This document shows, piece after piece, positions 11,084 to 20,403 of a stretch of DNA of 56,232 nt. Numbering within the stretch: the stretch's first letter is position 1; every line of letters begins with the position of its first letter. Source of the DNA: Thiosocius sp049669185 (GTDB taxonomy: Bacteria > Pseudomonadota > Gammaproteobacteria > Chromatiales > Chromatiaceae). The notes beneath the pieces are model-generated. The model saw only the letters and a program-made list of their open reading frames with translations. It was not told where the DNA came from and searched no databases. The stretch is from positions 1 through 56,232 of the forward strand of contig JBATKF010000263.1 in NCBI GenBank assembly GCA_049669185.1, in the 5' to 3' direction. The translations under genes were made by a program, and so were the position numbers.

Positions 11084-11586
11084 ACGCCGCCGCGGTGACT
11101 GCCTTCGTCGGTTTGGGCAGTAATCTGGGCAAACCTGTCGCACAGGTGCGCGAGGCGATGCGCGAACTGGACGAGCTGCCGCACACCCGTCGGATCAGCC
11201 AGTCGCGTTTGTACCATTCGTCGCCGCTCGGTCCGGCCGGTCAGCCGCCCTATGTCAATGCCGTCGCGATGCTGCACACGACCCTGGATCCGGGTGCCCT
11301 GCTCGCCGGGCTGCACGATATCGAGCAGCGGCATGGCCGGCTGCGCAATGAACGCTGGGGTCCGCGAACGCTGGATCTGGATCTTCTCCTGTACGGTGAC
11401 CAGCAGATTGAGACACCGCGCCTGCGCGTGCCTCACCCTGAGTTGCATCGACGTGACTTCGTCCTGGTGCCGCTGTTCGACATCGCGCCCGATCTGTACC
11501 TTCCCGGTCTGGGGCCGCTGGCTGATTACGTCGAAAGTGCCGCGCAACGGGCTCTGCGGCCGGTGGCGTCCGCCGATAGTGACTGA
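11080..11586 (+). CDS. folK: 2-amino-4-hydroxy-6-hydroxymethyldihydropteridine diphosphokinase
   Basis: A 168-residue HPPK that transfers pyrophosphate from ATP to 6-hydroxymethyl-dihydropterin in folate synthesis. Seen are the N-terminal FVGLGSNLG and the signature ERWGPRTLDLDLLLYG (about 91-106), whose two Asp residues bind Mg2+. The ATG overlaps the pcnB stop, so translation is coupled. Length and motifs are standard. Confidence 0.95.
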   Translation: MNAAAVTAFVGLGSNLGKPVAQVREAMRELDELPHTRRISQSRLYHSSPLGPAGQPPYVNAVAMLHTTLDPGALLAGLHDIEQRHGRLRNERWGPRTLDLDLLLYGDQQIETPRLRVPHPELHRRDFVLVPLFDIAPDLYLPGLGPLADYVESAAQRALRPVASADSD

Positions 11587-11679
11587 CACCTTTAGATCGA
11601 CACTATTTCAACCCATCACCGCTGGCGATAAACTGACCTGGCGTGACTAACAACCGCACGCGGTTCGACAGGAGGACAG

Positions 11680-12477
11680 GTGAGCAAGATCACAATCAGC
11701 ACCCTCGACCGTATGAAGGCCGCGGGTGAGAAAATTGCCGTCATGACCAGCTATGACGCCAGTTTTACCCAACAGATCGAGCAGGCTGGCATGGATGTAA
11801 TCCTGGTCGGCGATTCGCTGGGGATGGTCGTACAGGGCCATGAGAGCACCCTGCCGGTGACGGTCGACGACATGGTGTATCACACCGCCAATGTGATGCG
11901 CGTGAGTCGGCACGCAATGGTCATCGCCGACATGCCCTTCATGAGTCACGGTACCCCCGAGCAGGCATTGAACACGGCCGGCCGCCTGATGAAAGAGGGC
12001 GGTGCGCACATGGTCAAGATCGAAGGCGGCGCGCCGCAGATCGATACGGTCCATCACCTGACCGCCCGCGCCGTGCCGGTGTGCGGCCATCTCGGGCTGT
12101 TGCCGCAATCGATTCATCAGCTGGGGGGCTACCGTGTCCAGGGTCGGGAAGAGCACGCAGGCGAGCGTATTCTCAACGACGCCGTCGCGCTGAGCGAGGC
12201 GGGGGCACAGATGCTGGTGCTGGAGTGTGTGCCGGCGGTGTTGGCCGAGGAGATCACGCGGGCGCTGGAGATTCCGGTCATCGGCATCGGCGCCGGGGCC
12301 GAGACCGACGGGCAAGTCCTGGTCTTGTACGACATGCTCGGCATTACCCCCCAGGGGACGCCGAGTTTTGTGCATGACTTCCTCGCCGATACGGGCAGCG
12401 TGCCGCGCGCGCTGGCCGCCTATGTAAAGGCGGTCAAGGAAGGCACCTTCCCGGCGAGCGAGCATCACCTGGCGTGA
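11680..12477 (+). CDS. panB: 3-methyl-2-oxobutanoate hydroxymethyltransferase
   Basis: A 265-residue ketopantoate hydroxymethyltransferase, the first committed step of pantothenate synthesis, using methylene-tetrahydrofolate. The N-terminal ISTLDRMKAAGEKI, the metal-site region GDSLGMV (about 44-50) and DMPF, and HLGLLPQS are family hallmarks. It starts with GTG behind a strong AGGAGGAC. The stop overlaps the panC start (GTGA). Placement after folK puts folate supply and the folate-using enzyme side by side. Confidence 0.96.
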   Translation: MSKITISTLDRMKAAGEKIAVMTSYDASFTQQIEQAGMDVILVGDSLGMVVQGHESTLPVTVDDMVYHTANVMRVSRHAMVIADMPFMSHGTPEQALNTAGRLMKEGGAHMVKIEGGAPQIDTVHHLTARAVPVCGHLGLLPQSIHQLGGYRVQGREEHAGERILNDAVALSEAGAQMLVLECVPAVLAEEITRALEIPVIGIGAGAETDGQVLVLYDMLGITPQGTPSFVHDFLADTGSVPRALAAYVKAVKEGTFPASEHHLA

Positions 12478-13319
12478 TCACCGTCAAGGAGGTCGGCCCG
12501 CTGCGCGCGCAGGTGGAGAGCTGGCGACGCGGCGGCAATGTGGCCTTCGTGCCGACCATGGGCAATCTGCACCCCGGCCACTTGTCGCTGGTCCAGGTCG
12601 CCCATCAGCTGGCGGATCGGGTGGTGGTGAGTGTCTTCGTCAACCCGCTGCAGTTCGGCGCCGGTGAAGACTTCGACAACTATCCTCGCACGCTGCAGCG
12701 CGATTCCGACATGCTCGAGAAAGAGGGCGTCGATCTGTTGTTTGCACCGGGTGTCGGGGTCATGTACCCAAAACCGCAGGCCGAGCAGACGCGCGTCGAG
12801 GTGCCCGGCCTGTCCGGGATATTGTGCGGTGCCTGCCGGCCGGGCCACTTTATCGGTGTCGCCACCGTGGTATGCAAACTCTTCAATATGGTGCAGCCCG
12901 ATATCGCGGTGTTCGGCAAGAAAGATTTCCAGCAGCTGATGGTGATTCGGCGCATGGTCGAGGATCTGGCCATGCCGGTGAGGATCGAGGGTGCGGCAAC
13001 GCTGCGTGAGGCGGACGGTCTGGCGATGAGTTCCCGCAATGGCTACCTCACCAAGGTCGAACGCGCGACGGCCCCGATTCTGAATCGGGTATTGAACGGC
13101 ATGGCGGCACAGTTGCGCGGCGGCAGCGATGACTTCGCCGGCCTGCAGGCGCGGGCCGCGCTGGAACTGGAAGACAGCGGTTTTCGCACCGATTACATTG
13201 CGATCCGTCGCGCCGCCGACCTCGCAGTACCCGCTGCAGGGGAAAAAGACCTGGTGGTGTTGGCGGCCGCATTTCTCGGCAAGACGCGCCTCATCGACAA
13301 TATCGAGATCGCTCGCTAG
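12474..13319 (+). CDS. panC: Pantothenate synthetase
   Basis: A 281-residue pantoate-beta-alanine ligase that joins pantoate and beta-alanine with ATP. PTMGNLHPGHL (about 27-37) is the HIGH-type nucleotide motif, GKKDFQQL and MSSRNGYL are the other conserved blocks. GTG start, four bases overlapping panB, so panBC are translationally coupled. panD is not adjacent. It converges with ppc, with only ten bases between the stops. Confidence 0.96.
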   Translation: MITVKEVGPLRAQVESWRRGGNVAFVPTMGNLHPGHLSLVQVAHQLADRVVVSVFVNPLQFGAGEDFDNYPRTLQRDSDMLEKEGVDLLFAPGVGVMYPKPQAEQTRVEVPGLSGILCGACRPGHFIGVATVVCKLFNMVQPDIAVFGKKDFQQLMVIRRMVEDLAMPVRIEGAATLREADGLAMSSRNGYLTKVERATAPILNRVLNGMAAQLRGGSDDFAGLQARAALELEDSGFRTDYIAIRRAADLAVPAAGEKDLVVLAAAFLGKTRLIDNIEIAR

Positions 13320-13329
13320 CCCGCAACAG

Positions 13330-16149
13330 TCACCCCGTATTGCGCATCCCGCCGGCGATTGCATTGATCGATCGCAGTAAGGGATCGAGATTGGCCTCGC
13401 GATCGGTGTCGCGTGACTCTGGATGCCGGAAGCGCTGCAGCAGCTCGAGCTGGATGTGGTTCAACGGATCCAGATAGGGATCGCGGCGGGTCAACGACAG
13501 CTTCAGCAGGGGGTTGTCGTCCAGCAGTTCGTCGATTTGTGCCACCTTGCGGATCCAGCCTATGGTGCGCCAGTACTCGGCCTCGATCAGCCCGAACACG
13601 GTATCGCGGGTCTGTGCATCGTTGCACAGCGCGGCGTATTCCCGCGCGATGTCCATGCGTGATTTGAACAGGGCCATCTGGGTGTTGCTGAGCAGCGCAC
13701 GGAAGAAAGGCCATTCCCGGTACATCTCACGCAGTACCTTGAGGCTTTTTTTCTCGCCCTGACAGCAGTGTTCCAACGCAGTGCCCAGGCCATACCAGGC
13801 GGGTAGAGTCTGGCGTGCCTGCGCCCATCCGAACACCCAGGCGATGGCCCGCACCGAGGATTTCGAGCGGTCGCCCTTGGCACGATGTGAGGGTCGTGAG
13901 CCGATGTTGAGCATCCCGATCTCGGACACCGGGGTGGCCTCGTAAAAATAGTCGAGAAAGCCCGGTGTCTGCTCCGCGAGCTCGCGGTAGGCGGATTCAC
14001 CCCGATCGGCCAGCAGCTGCATGCTGGCATGGAAGCTCGCCTCATCGGGCGCGATCTTGCGAATCAGACCGGTACTGGCACTGAGCACACCGGTCAGCCC
14101 CATGGTCAGCTCATAGACTGCGGTCTCGCGGTTACTGTATTTATAGGACAACACCTCACCCTGCTCGGTGAACTTGATCTGGCCCAGCAGGGTGCCCGCC
14201 GGTTGCGCACGGATGGCGTCGTGGGTCGGGCCGCCACCGCGGCCGATGGTACCGCCGCGCCCGTGGAACAGGCGAATACGGAAGCCGCGCGATTTGCCGA
14301 GCGCGATCACGCGCTGCTGTGCCCGATAAAGCAGCCATGCGGAGGCGACGATGCCGCCGTCCTTGGCCGAATCCGAGTAGCCGAGCATGACCTCCTGCAG
14401 GCGGCCGTAGGTCTGCAGCAGGCGTCGGTAGACACTGTGATCGAGCAGCTCGGAGATTACGGGTTCGATGCGTGAAAGGTCGTGAATGGTCTCGAACAGG
14501 GGTGAGACCCCTATCCGACAGATGAAACTGTCGGATTGACGACCGGCGAGGCCGGTCAGGCTGGCAAGAAACATCACATGCAGGACGTCCGAGGCTCGAT
14601 TCGCCATGGAGATGACGTAGCGACCGATGACCCGCGGACTGATGACGCGCTGCATTTCCTCGATCACGTCGAATACGCGCAGGACCTCTTGGGTCATCTC
14701 GGACAAGGTGGTGCGGTCGCCGACGAGCGGCGGGTTCTCGATGAGTTCGCCGAGCAGCTGTAGACGTCGCGGCTCGTCGAGCGATGCATAATCGGCCTCG
14801 ATGCCGAGCCGCGCCAGCACATCGGCGACCGCCTCGGTGTGCACGGTCGACTCCTGGCGGATGTCCAGCCGAGCCAAATAGAAGCCGAAGGTGCGCACGA
14901 GGCGGATCAGGTCCATCAATTCAGCATTCGCGCTATCGGCGTCGCCATGGCTGATCAGGGAGTCGCGGATCAGTTCCAGATCGCGCACAAACGCAAGCTC
15001 GTCCTCATAACCCACGACTTCCGGGTTCCACGGCCGCCCCTCCACCCAGGCCCGTCCACGTCGCTCCAGCTGGCGCAGGCGCAGTGCGATGATGTATAGC
15101 TTGCGGCGGTAGGGCTCTGCATCAAAGCGCGACGGCCATTCCTTATCGAAGGATTCGCGGTAGGCATCGTCGTCCCGCAGGCTGGTGAGGAAGGCCGGCG
15201 AGGGTGAACAGAAATTTACAGACTGCGTCAGGATCCCGATCAGTTTCTCGACCCGTCGCAGATAGGCCGTCAATATGGTCTCATGCTGTGTGAGGATGGC
15301 CTCGCGCGTGATCTCCGCGGTGACATTCGGGTTGCCGTCGCGGTCGCCGCCGATCCAGCTGCCGAAACGGATCATCGAGGGTACGTCGACGCCATGGAAG
15401 TTCGGGTGGTCCCGATAGGCGCGCCGAATGGCCGCGTCCAGCCGTCGGTAGACCACGGGGATGGCGTCGAACAAGGCCTCTTGGAAGTGGTACATCCCCA
15501 TGCGGATCTCGTGTCTGACATCGGGTCTGGAGGGTCGCACCTCATCGGTCTTCCAGAGTGTCTGGATATGGGTCCGCAGATCGCGCGTATGGGTCTCTGT
15601 GTGGTCGATCGAGGTCCGTGGCGCATCCAGGGCCTCGTTGCTCTCGAAGATGCGGCGCATCTGCAGCATGATCGAGCGTCGCTTCGATTCGGTCGGGTGC
15701 GCGGTGAATACCGGCATGTAGCGTATCTCTTCGAACAGATCCTGCAGCTCGTCCGGATCGACGCCCATCTCGCGCAGGTCGCGCAGACAGGCGTCGAATG
15801 AACCCTTCCACAGCACGCCGCCTTTGGCCGCAATCCGCCGGCGCTGGCGATGCTGGTAGCTCTCCTCGGCGGTGTTGACCAGCTGGAAGTAGACGCTGAA
15901 GGCCCGAATCACCGGACGAAGCGCATCGGGCGACAGCTTGGCGATGACGTTCTTGAGCCGTGCGAGGCGCTCCGGATCCGGGTGCTCGCGCAGCTGAAGG
16001 AAACCCTTCCGCAGGCGCTCGATGGTGCGCAGGATGTCGCTGCCGGCCTGACTGCTGATGACGTCGCCGAGCAGCTGGCCGAGCAGTTTCACCCGGGCGC
16101 GCAGGGCCTTGTCATGTTTTACGCAGGCATCTATGAATAAGTCGCTCAC
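13330..16149 (-). CDS. ppc: Phosphoenolpyruvate carboxylase
   Basis: A 939-residue PEPC that fixes bicarbonate onto phosphoenolpyruvate to make oxaloacetate, refilling the TCA cycle. The catalytic-histidine block VFTAHPTESKRRS, the second glycine-rich active-site block HGRGGTIGRGGGP, and the C-terminal end (NAIAGGMRNTG) are all present, so the gene is full length. GTG start with AGGTAA upstream. Divergent from pgi. The final residues TG match the conserved inhibitor-site tail of bacterial PEPC. Confidence 0.97.
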   Translation of the reverse strand: MSDLFIDACVKHDKALRARVKLLGQLLGDVISSQAGSDILRTIERLRKGFLQLREHPDPERLARLKNVIAKLSPDALRPVIRAFSVYFQLVNTAEESYQHRQRRRIAAKGGVLWKGSFDACLRDLREMGVDPDELQDLFEEIRYMPVFTAHPTESKRRSIMLQMRRIFESNEALDAPRTSIDHTETHTRDLRTHIQTLWKTDEVRPSRPDVRHEIRMGMYHFQEALFDAIPVVYRRLDAAIRRAYRDHPNFHGVDVPSMIRFGSWIGGDRDGNPNVTAEITREAILTQHETILTAYLRRVEKLIGILTQSVNFCSPSPAFLTSLRDDDAYRESFDKEWPSRFDAEPYRRKLYIIALRLRQLERRGRAWVEGRPWNPEVVGYEDELAFVRDLELIRDSLISHGDADSANAELMDLIRLVRTFGFYLARLDIRQESTVHTEAVADVLARLGIEADYASLDEPRRLQLLGELIENPPLVGDRTTLSEMTQEVLRVFDVIEEMQRVISPRVIGRYVISMANRASDVLHVMFLASLTGLAGRQSDSFICRIGVSPLFETIHDLSRIEPVISELLDHSVYRRLLQTYGRLQEVMLGYSDSAKDGGIVASAWLLYRAQQRVIALGKSRGFRIRLFHGRGGTIGRGGGPTHDAIRAQPAGTLLGQIKFTEQGEVLSYKYSNRETAVYELTMGLTGVLSASTGLIRKIAPDEASFHASMQLLADRGESAYRELAEQTPGFLDYFYEATPVSEIGMLNIGSRPSHRAKGDRSKSSVRAIAWVFGWAQARQTLPAWYGLGTALEHCCQGEKKSLKVLREMYREWPFFRALLSNTQMALFKSRMDIAREYAALCNDAQTRDTVFGLIEAEYWRTIGWIRKVAQIDELLDDNPLLKLSLTRRDPYLDPLNHIQLELLQRFRHPESRDTDREANLDPLLRSINAIAGGMRNTG

Positions 16150-16300
16150 ACGTCTTTACCTGCTGATTCTGAAGTTCGGCACGCTGCGGCGCGGAAATCC
16201 CTGGTCGGTTGGCCTGGCCTGGGTATACATGGTACAAATCGCCGACACCCGAGCCGTACAAGCCAGCCGCCACTTTACCCAAGCCGTCGATCCCTGTCTC

Positions 16301-17956
16301 ATGTCACTGATCAGCCATACCCCCGAATGGAAGGCGCTCGAAGCACACTGGAAGTCGGTCGGCGGTCTGCGCATGCGCGACCTGTTCGAGCAGGATCCCG
16401 AGCGCTGCGAACGCTACAGCCTCGACGGCTGCGGCATCCACCTGGACTACTCCAAGAATCTGATCACCGACGAGACCCTGGGCCTGCTGTTCACGCTGGC
16501 GCAGGCCGCGGATCTGACCTTCTGGGGTGACAGCCTGCTGCGCGGCGAAAAGGTCAACAATACAGAAGGGCGGGCGGTGCTGCATATGGCGCTGCGCAAT
16601 CTCGGCCCGCGCCATTATCAGGTCGACGGTGACGACGTGATGCCGGGGATCCGGTCGGTGCTCGACCGCATGCGCGAATTCTCCGCAGAAGTACGCGAAG
16701 GCCGCTGGCTGGGCCACACCGGGCAGCGCATCACCGATGTCGTGAGTTTGGGCATCGGGGGCTCCAGCCTCGGCCCGAAAATGGTGTGCGAGGCGCTGTA
16801 TCCCTATCAGGATCCCGGGTTGCGGGTGCACTTCGTCTCCAATGTCGACGGGGCACAGCTGACCCAGACGCTGAGTCGACTCGATCCGGCGCAGACGCTG
16901 TTTGTCGTCGCCTCGAAGACCTTCACCACCCAGGAGACCCTGACCAATGCCGAATCGGCGCGTGCATGGTGTCTTCAGGCCTTGAAGACGGAGGCCGCGA
17001 TCGCGCGCCATTTCGTTGCGGTATCGACGAATGGTGCGGCGGTGGCGGAATTTGGGATCGATCCAGCCAATATGTTCGAGTTTTGGGAATGGGTCGGCGG
17101 TCGTTACTCTTTGTGGTCGGCGATCGGTCTGCCGATTGCGCTGGCGGTCGGCATGCAGCATTTCGAAGAGCTGCTGTATGGCGCGCACGACATGGACGAA
17201 CATTTCGTCGAGGCGCCGCCGGAGCGCAACATGCCGGTGATCCTGGCGCTATTGGGCATCTGGTATAACAATTTCGGCGGTGCCGACACCCTGGCCGTGA
17301 TCCCCTATGATCAGAATCTGCAATATTTGCCTGCGTATCTGCAGCAGGTCGACATGGAGAGTAACGGCAAGCGTGTCACGCGCGACGGCGTGCCGGTCGA
17401 TTACGATACAGGCCCGGTGATCTGGGGTCAGCCGGGTACCGATGCGCAACACAGCTTTTTTCAGCTGATTCACCAGGGCACGCGCCTGATCCCGACAGAT
17501 TTCATCCTGCCGCTGCGTAGTCACAGCCCGCTGGAAGACCACCATGACAAGCTGGTTGCCAACTGCCTGGCGCAGGCGCAGGCGCTGATGCGTGGTCGCA
17601 CCGAGTCCGAGGCGCGCGCCGAACTCGAGGCCGGTAAGATTGCTCCCGAGACGATCGAGAGGCTGGTGCCGCATCGTATCTTTCCGGGCAATCGGCCGAG
17701 CAATATGCTGGTCGTCGACCAGCTCACGCCGCGAATCCTCGGCGCATTGATCGCACTCTACGAGCACAAGGTGTTCGTGCAGGGGGTAATCTGGGGCGTA
17801 GATTCCTTCGACCAGTGGGGCGTCGAGCTGGGCAAGCAGCTGGCCAGCCATATCCTGGCCGATTTCCGCGCCACGGCATTGTCGCCCAGTGTCGACTCCT
17901 CAACCGCCAGCCTGGTGCGGCGCTACCATCGCGCGCTCGGCGATAAGCAGGCATAG
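16301..17956 (+). CDS. pgi: Glucose-6-phosphate isomerase
   Basis: A 551-residue phosphoglucose isomerase interconverting glucose-6-phosphate and fructose-6-phosphate. Signature blocks are LGIGGSSLGPKM, VASKTFTTQETLTN and DSFDQWGVELGKQLA near the C-terminus. The start MSLISHTPEW fits the family; the 81 codons open upstream overlap the ppc start region and look non-coding. Divergent from ppc. Confidence 0.96.
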   Translation: MSLISHTPEWKALEAHWKSVGGLRMRDLFEQDPERCERYSLDGCGIHLDYSKNLITDETLGLLFTLAQAADLTFWGDSLLRGEKVNNTEGRAVLHMALRNLGPRHYQVDGDDVMPGIRSVLDRMREFSAEVREGRWLGHTGQRITDVVSLGIGGSSLGPKMVCEALYPYQDPGLRVHFVSNVDGAQLTQTLSRLDPAQTLFVVASKTFTTQETLTNAESARAWCLQALKTEAAIARHFVAVSTNGAAVAEFGIDPANMFEFWEWVGGRYSLWSAIGLPIALAVGMQHFEELLYGAHDMDEHFVEAPPERNMPVILALLGIWYNNFGGADTLAVIPYDQNLQYLPAYLQQVDMESNGKRVTRDGVPVDYDTGPVIWGQPGTDAQHSFFQLIHQGTRLIPTDFILPLRSHSPLEDHHDKLVANCLAQAQALMRGRTESEARAELEAGKIAPETIERLVPHRIFPGNRPSNMLVVDQLTPRILGALIALYEHKVFVQGVIWGVDSFDQWGVELGKQLASHILADFRATALSPSVDSSTASLVRRYHRALGDKQA

Positions 17957-18028
17957 TTTCCCGCACCTGTCGAGAATTGCTATTGATTACCGACTTGGTG
18001 GCGTCCGGGCGCTGCGGAGGCGCTTCAC

Positions 18029-19045
18029 GTGATCTGGGTTGAGTTTCTGCTGTGTCTTGCGCTGATCGGGGTGGCGGGCGTGAACCTGTCGCGGTACGGC
18101 GATGCCATTGCCGATAAGACGGGCCTTGGCGGCACCTGGATCGGTGTGGTCATGCTGGCCAGCGTCACCTCGTTGCCGGAACTGGTGACGGGGGTCAGTT
18201 CGGTCACGTTTGCGCATGCGCCCGAGATCGCGGTGGGGGACGTGCTCGGCAGTTGTATGTTCAATCTACTGCTGCTTTTCCTGCTCGATATGCTGAACCG
18301 TGAGGAGTCGATCTTCCGTCGGGCGAGCAGGGGACACATCTTGTCGGCAGGATTCGGCATTCTGCTGGTCGGGCTGGCGGGTCTCAGTATCCTGGCGGCC
18401 TCGTTCGGGAAATCCATCGCCCTCGGGCACATTGGGCTGTACACCCCGGTGATCCTGATCCTCTACATGGTGTCGATGCGTGCCGTGTTTCGCTACGAGA
18501 CCGAGGAGGTCAGGGAGTTCACGGAGGCCAAGACGGATTCCTATCCGGCGCTGTCGCTGCGCGATGCGATCCTCAGATACAGTCTGGCCGCGCTGGTCAT
18601 ACTGGCGGCCGGTGTATGGCTGCCCTTTGTGGCCAAGGCGTTGGCGCTCGAGATGGGGTGGCACCAGAGCTTCGTTGGCACCTTGTTCGTCGCGTTCGCT
18701 ACCTCGGTGCCGGAGATGGTCGTCACAGTGGCCGCATTGCGCCTCGGTGCCCTGGACATGGCCATCGGCAATCTGTTCGGGAGCAATCTGTTCAACATCG
18801 GAATACTGGCCATCGACGACATCATGTATATGCCCGGTCCGCTGTTCGATGCGGTCTCGAGCACACACGCCATCTCCGCGTTTTCCGCTGTCATGATGAC
18901 CGGCGTAGCCATCGTCGGCCTGCTGTACCGGCCCCGCGGACTCGTGTTCGGTTTTGTTGGCTGGGCGGGGGTCTCGCTGTTTCTTATCTATCTCCTCAAT
19001 ACCTACCTGCTGTTCGTTTATGGGGGGCTTTTATCGGTTCTCTGA
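18029..19045 (+). CDS. CaCA-family cation/proton or sodium/calcium antiporter
   Basis: A 338-residue integral membrane protein with about ten hydrophobic helices. Two inverted alpha repeats are clear: VVMLASVTSLPELVTG with GDVLGSCMFNL in the first half, and FVAFATSVPEMVVTVAA with GNLFGSNLFNI in the second. The Glu in each PE motif coordinates the cation. Family members exchange Na+, K+ or H+ for Ca2+ across the inner membrane; the ions here are not known. GTG start with GCGGAGG 8 bases upstream. The loop between repeats is hydrophilic (about 160-180). Confidence 0.88.
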   Translation: MIWVEFLLCLALIGVAGVNLSRYGDAIADKTGLGGTWIGVVMLASVTSLPELVTGVSSVTFAHAPEIAVGDVLGSCMFNLLLLFLLDMLNREESIFRRASRGHILSAGFGILLVGLAGLSILAASFGKSIALGHIGLYTPVILILYMVSMRAVFRYETEEVREFTEAKTDSYPALSLRDAILRYSLAALVILAAGVWLPFVAKALALEMGWHQSFVGTLFVAFATSVPEMVVTVAALRLGALDMAIGNLFGSNLFNIGILAIDDIMYMPGPLFDAVSSTHAISAFSAVMMTGVAIVGLLYRPRGLVFGFVGWAGVSLFLIYLLNTYLLFVYGGLLSVL

Positions 19046-19138
19046 CCGGCGCGTTGCGCCGACAGGCGGCTAGGACTTGAAATCGTGGCCCCGACTGCGG
19101 GATGCTGCACTCCGTCATCCAACCGCAATCCTGGACAC

Positions 19139-19852
19139 ATGAGACAGATCGTACTCGACACCGAAACCACCGGACTGGAGCCCGCGCAGGGGCATCGCAT
19201 CATCGAGATCGGCTGCGTCGAGCTGATGGAGCGACGCCCCACGGGCAACAATTTTCATGTCTACCTGCAGCCGGACCGCGAGATCGACGCGGCGGCGGTC
19301 GAGGTGCATGGCATCACCAACGAGTTCCTGGCGGACAAGCCGCGCTTCGCGGATATCGCCGGGGATCTCATGACCTACCTGCGGGGCGCGGAGCTGGTGA
19401 TTCACAATGCCCCGTTCGATGTCGGATTCCTGGATGCCGAGCTGGCGCGCGTCGATGGGTTCGGGAAGGTCGACGCGTGCTGCGCGGTGCTCGATACGCT
19501 CGTCATGGCGCGCAAGAAGCACCCAGGCCAACGCAATAGCCTCGATGCTTTGTGCGGCCGATACGACGTCGACAACAGTCGGCGCGATAAGCACGGTGCG
19601 CTATTGGATGCCGAGATTCTCGCCGACGTCTATCTGGCCATGAGCGGTGGCCAGCGCACGCTTTCCTTGGACGCCGCAACCGCGTCCGAGCGGTCGAATG
19701 GGCAGCATCCGGGCATTCGACGCATCGCGCGCGATGCGGTCAACCTCGTCGTGGTCCAGGCCAGCAGCGAGGAACTGGATGCGCATCAGGCACGCCTGCA
19801 GGCGATCGACCAGGCGTCCGGCGGTGAGGCCGTGTGGCGGCGCCTGAACTGA
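19139..19852 (+). CDS. dnaQ: DNA polymerase III epsilon subunit (3'-5' exonuclease)
   Basis: A 237-residue DEDDh exonuclease that proofreads for the replicative polymerase. ExoI motif LDTETTGLEP (Asp 7, Glu 9), ExoII around NAPFDVGFLDAEL, and ExoIII with HGALLDAEILADVY are intact. The C-terminal tail after about residue 185 would contact the polymerase alpha subunit. In many gammaproteobacteria dnaQ lies next to rnhA; here it stands alone, convergent with the ccoH/fixH gene. Confidence 0.94.
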   Translation: MRQIVLDTETTGLEPAQGHRIIEIGCVELMERRPTGNNFHVYLQPDREIDAAAVEVHGITNEFLADKPRFADIAGDLMTYLRGAELVIHNAPFDVGFLDAELARVDGFGKVDACCAVLDTLVMARKKHPGQRNSLDALCGRYDVDNSRRDKHGALLDAEILADVYLAMSGGQRTLSLDAATASERSNGQHPGIRRIARDAVNLVVVQASSEELDAHQARLQAIDQASGGEAVWRRLN

Positions 19853-19889
19853 CGTGAGATGTATGTTGTGCGTCGCGCGTTTAGCAGGC

Positions 19890-20390
19890 TCAGTCGAGGC
19901 GTGCGGCCGTTGTAGCCGGTAGCGCCAGTCGGCCCTCGATCCGCCAGGATCTGTCATCGGGCCGCAGCTCGAGTTTCCATCGTGCGGGCCCCAGGAGGTC
20001 GAGGCGGCCGAGGTACTCCTGCCCGTCGGATGGCGTGAGCTGAACCAGCTGATCTTGATTGGGTCGCGTCGGGTGCGTCACCTTGAGTGACAAGACAGCA
20101 CTCGGTGCCGGCAGTGGTTGTTCGAAGGTCACGGCGATGGCGCCCGTTTCCGGATCGAAGCGGACGGCTGCGACGATGCCCAGCGCCTTCGCCATTTGTG
20201 TGCTGTCGGCGTCCTTGTGAATCCCCAGACCCTCCTTGTAGTAATCGTCGCTCACCAGACCGTCATTGCTTTCAATCGCAATGTTGATGGTGAAGATCGA
20301 CGCTATCACGACGCTCAGCGGCAGGCTGATCAAGAACCATGGCCAAAACTGCTTGTACCAGGGTTCGGTGTCTTCGCGAGGTGGACGCAT
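19890..20390 (-). CDS. ccoH: FixH/CcoH family protein, cbb3 oxidase maturation
   Basis: A 166-residue membrane-anchored protein: PWYKQFWPWFLISLPLS leads into one transmembrane helix (about 15-38), followed by SDDYYKEGLGIH, the FixH hallmark, and a periplasmic immunoglobulin-like part. FixH/CcoH supports assembly and stability of cbb3-type cytochrome oxidase. It is last in the run orf99-ccoG-ccoH, 13 bases after ccoG. The copper ATPase ccoI and ccoS, which often follow, are not here; dnaQ follows on the other strand. Confidence 0.88.
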   Translation of the reverse strand: MRPPREDTEPWYKQFWPWFLISLPLSVVIASIFTINIAIESNDGLVSDDYYKEGLGIHKDADSTQMAKALGIVAAVRFDPETGAIAVTFEQPLPAPSAVLSLKVTHPTRPNQDQLVQLTPSDGQEYLGRLDLLGPARWKLELRPDDRSWRIEGRLALPATTAARLD

Positions 20391-20403
20391 GCAGGGCTCC
20401 GAT

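Noticed and set aside
12465..13364. 299-codon minus-strand frame
   Set aside because: Antisense shadow of panC.
16058..16300. 81-codon upstream extension of pgi
   Set aside because: Overlaps the ppc start and has no similarity to PGI; ATG at 16301 matches the family N-terminus.
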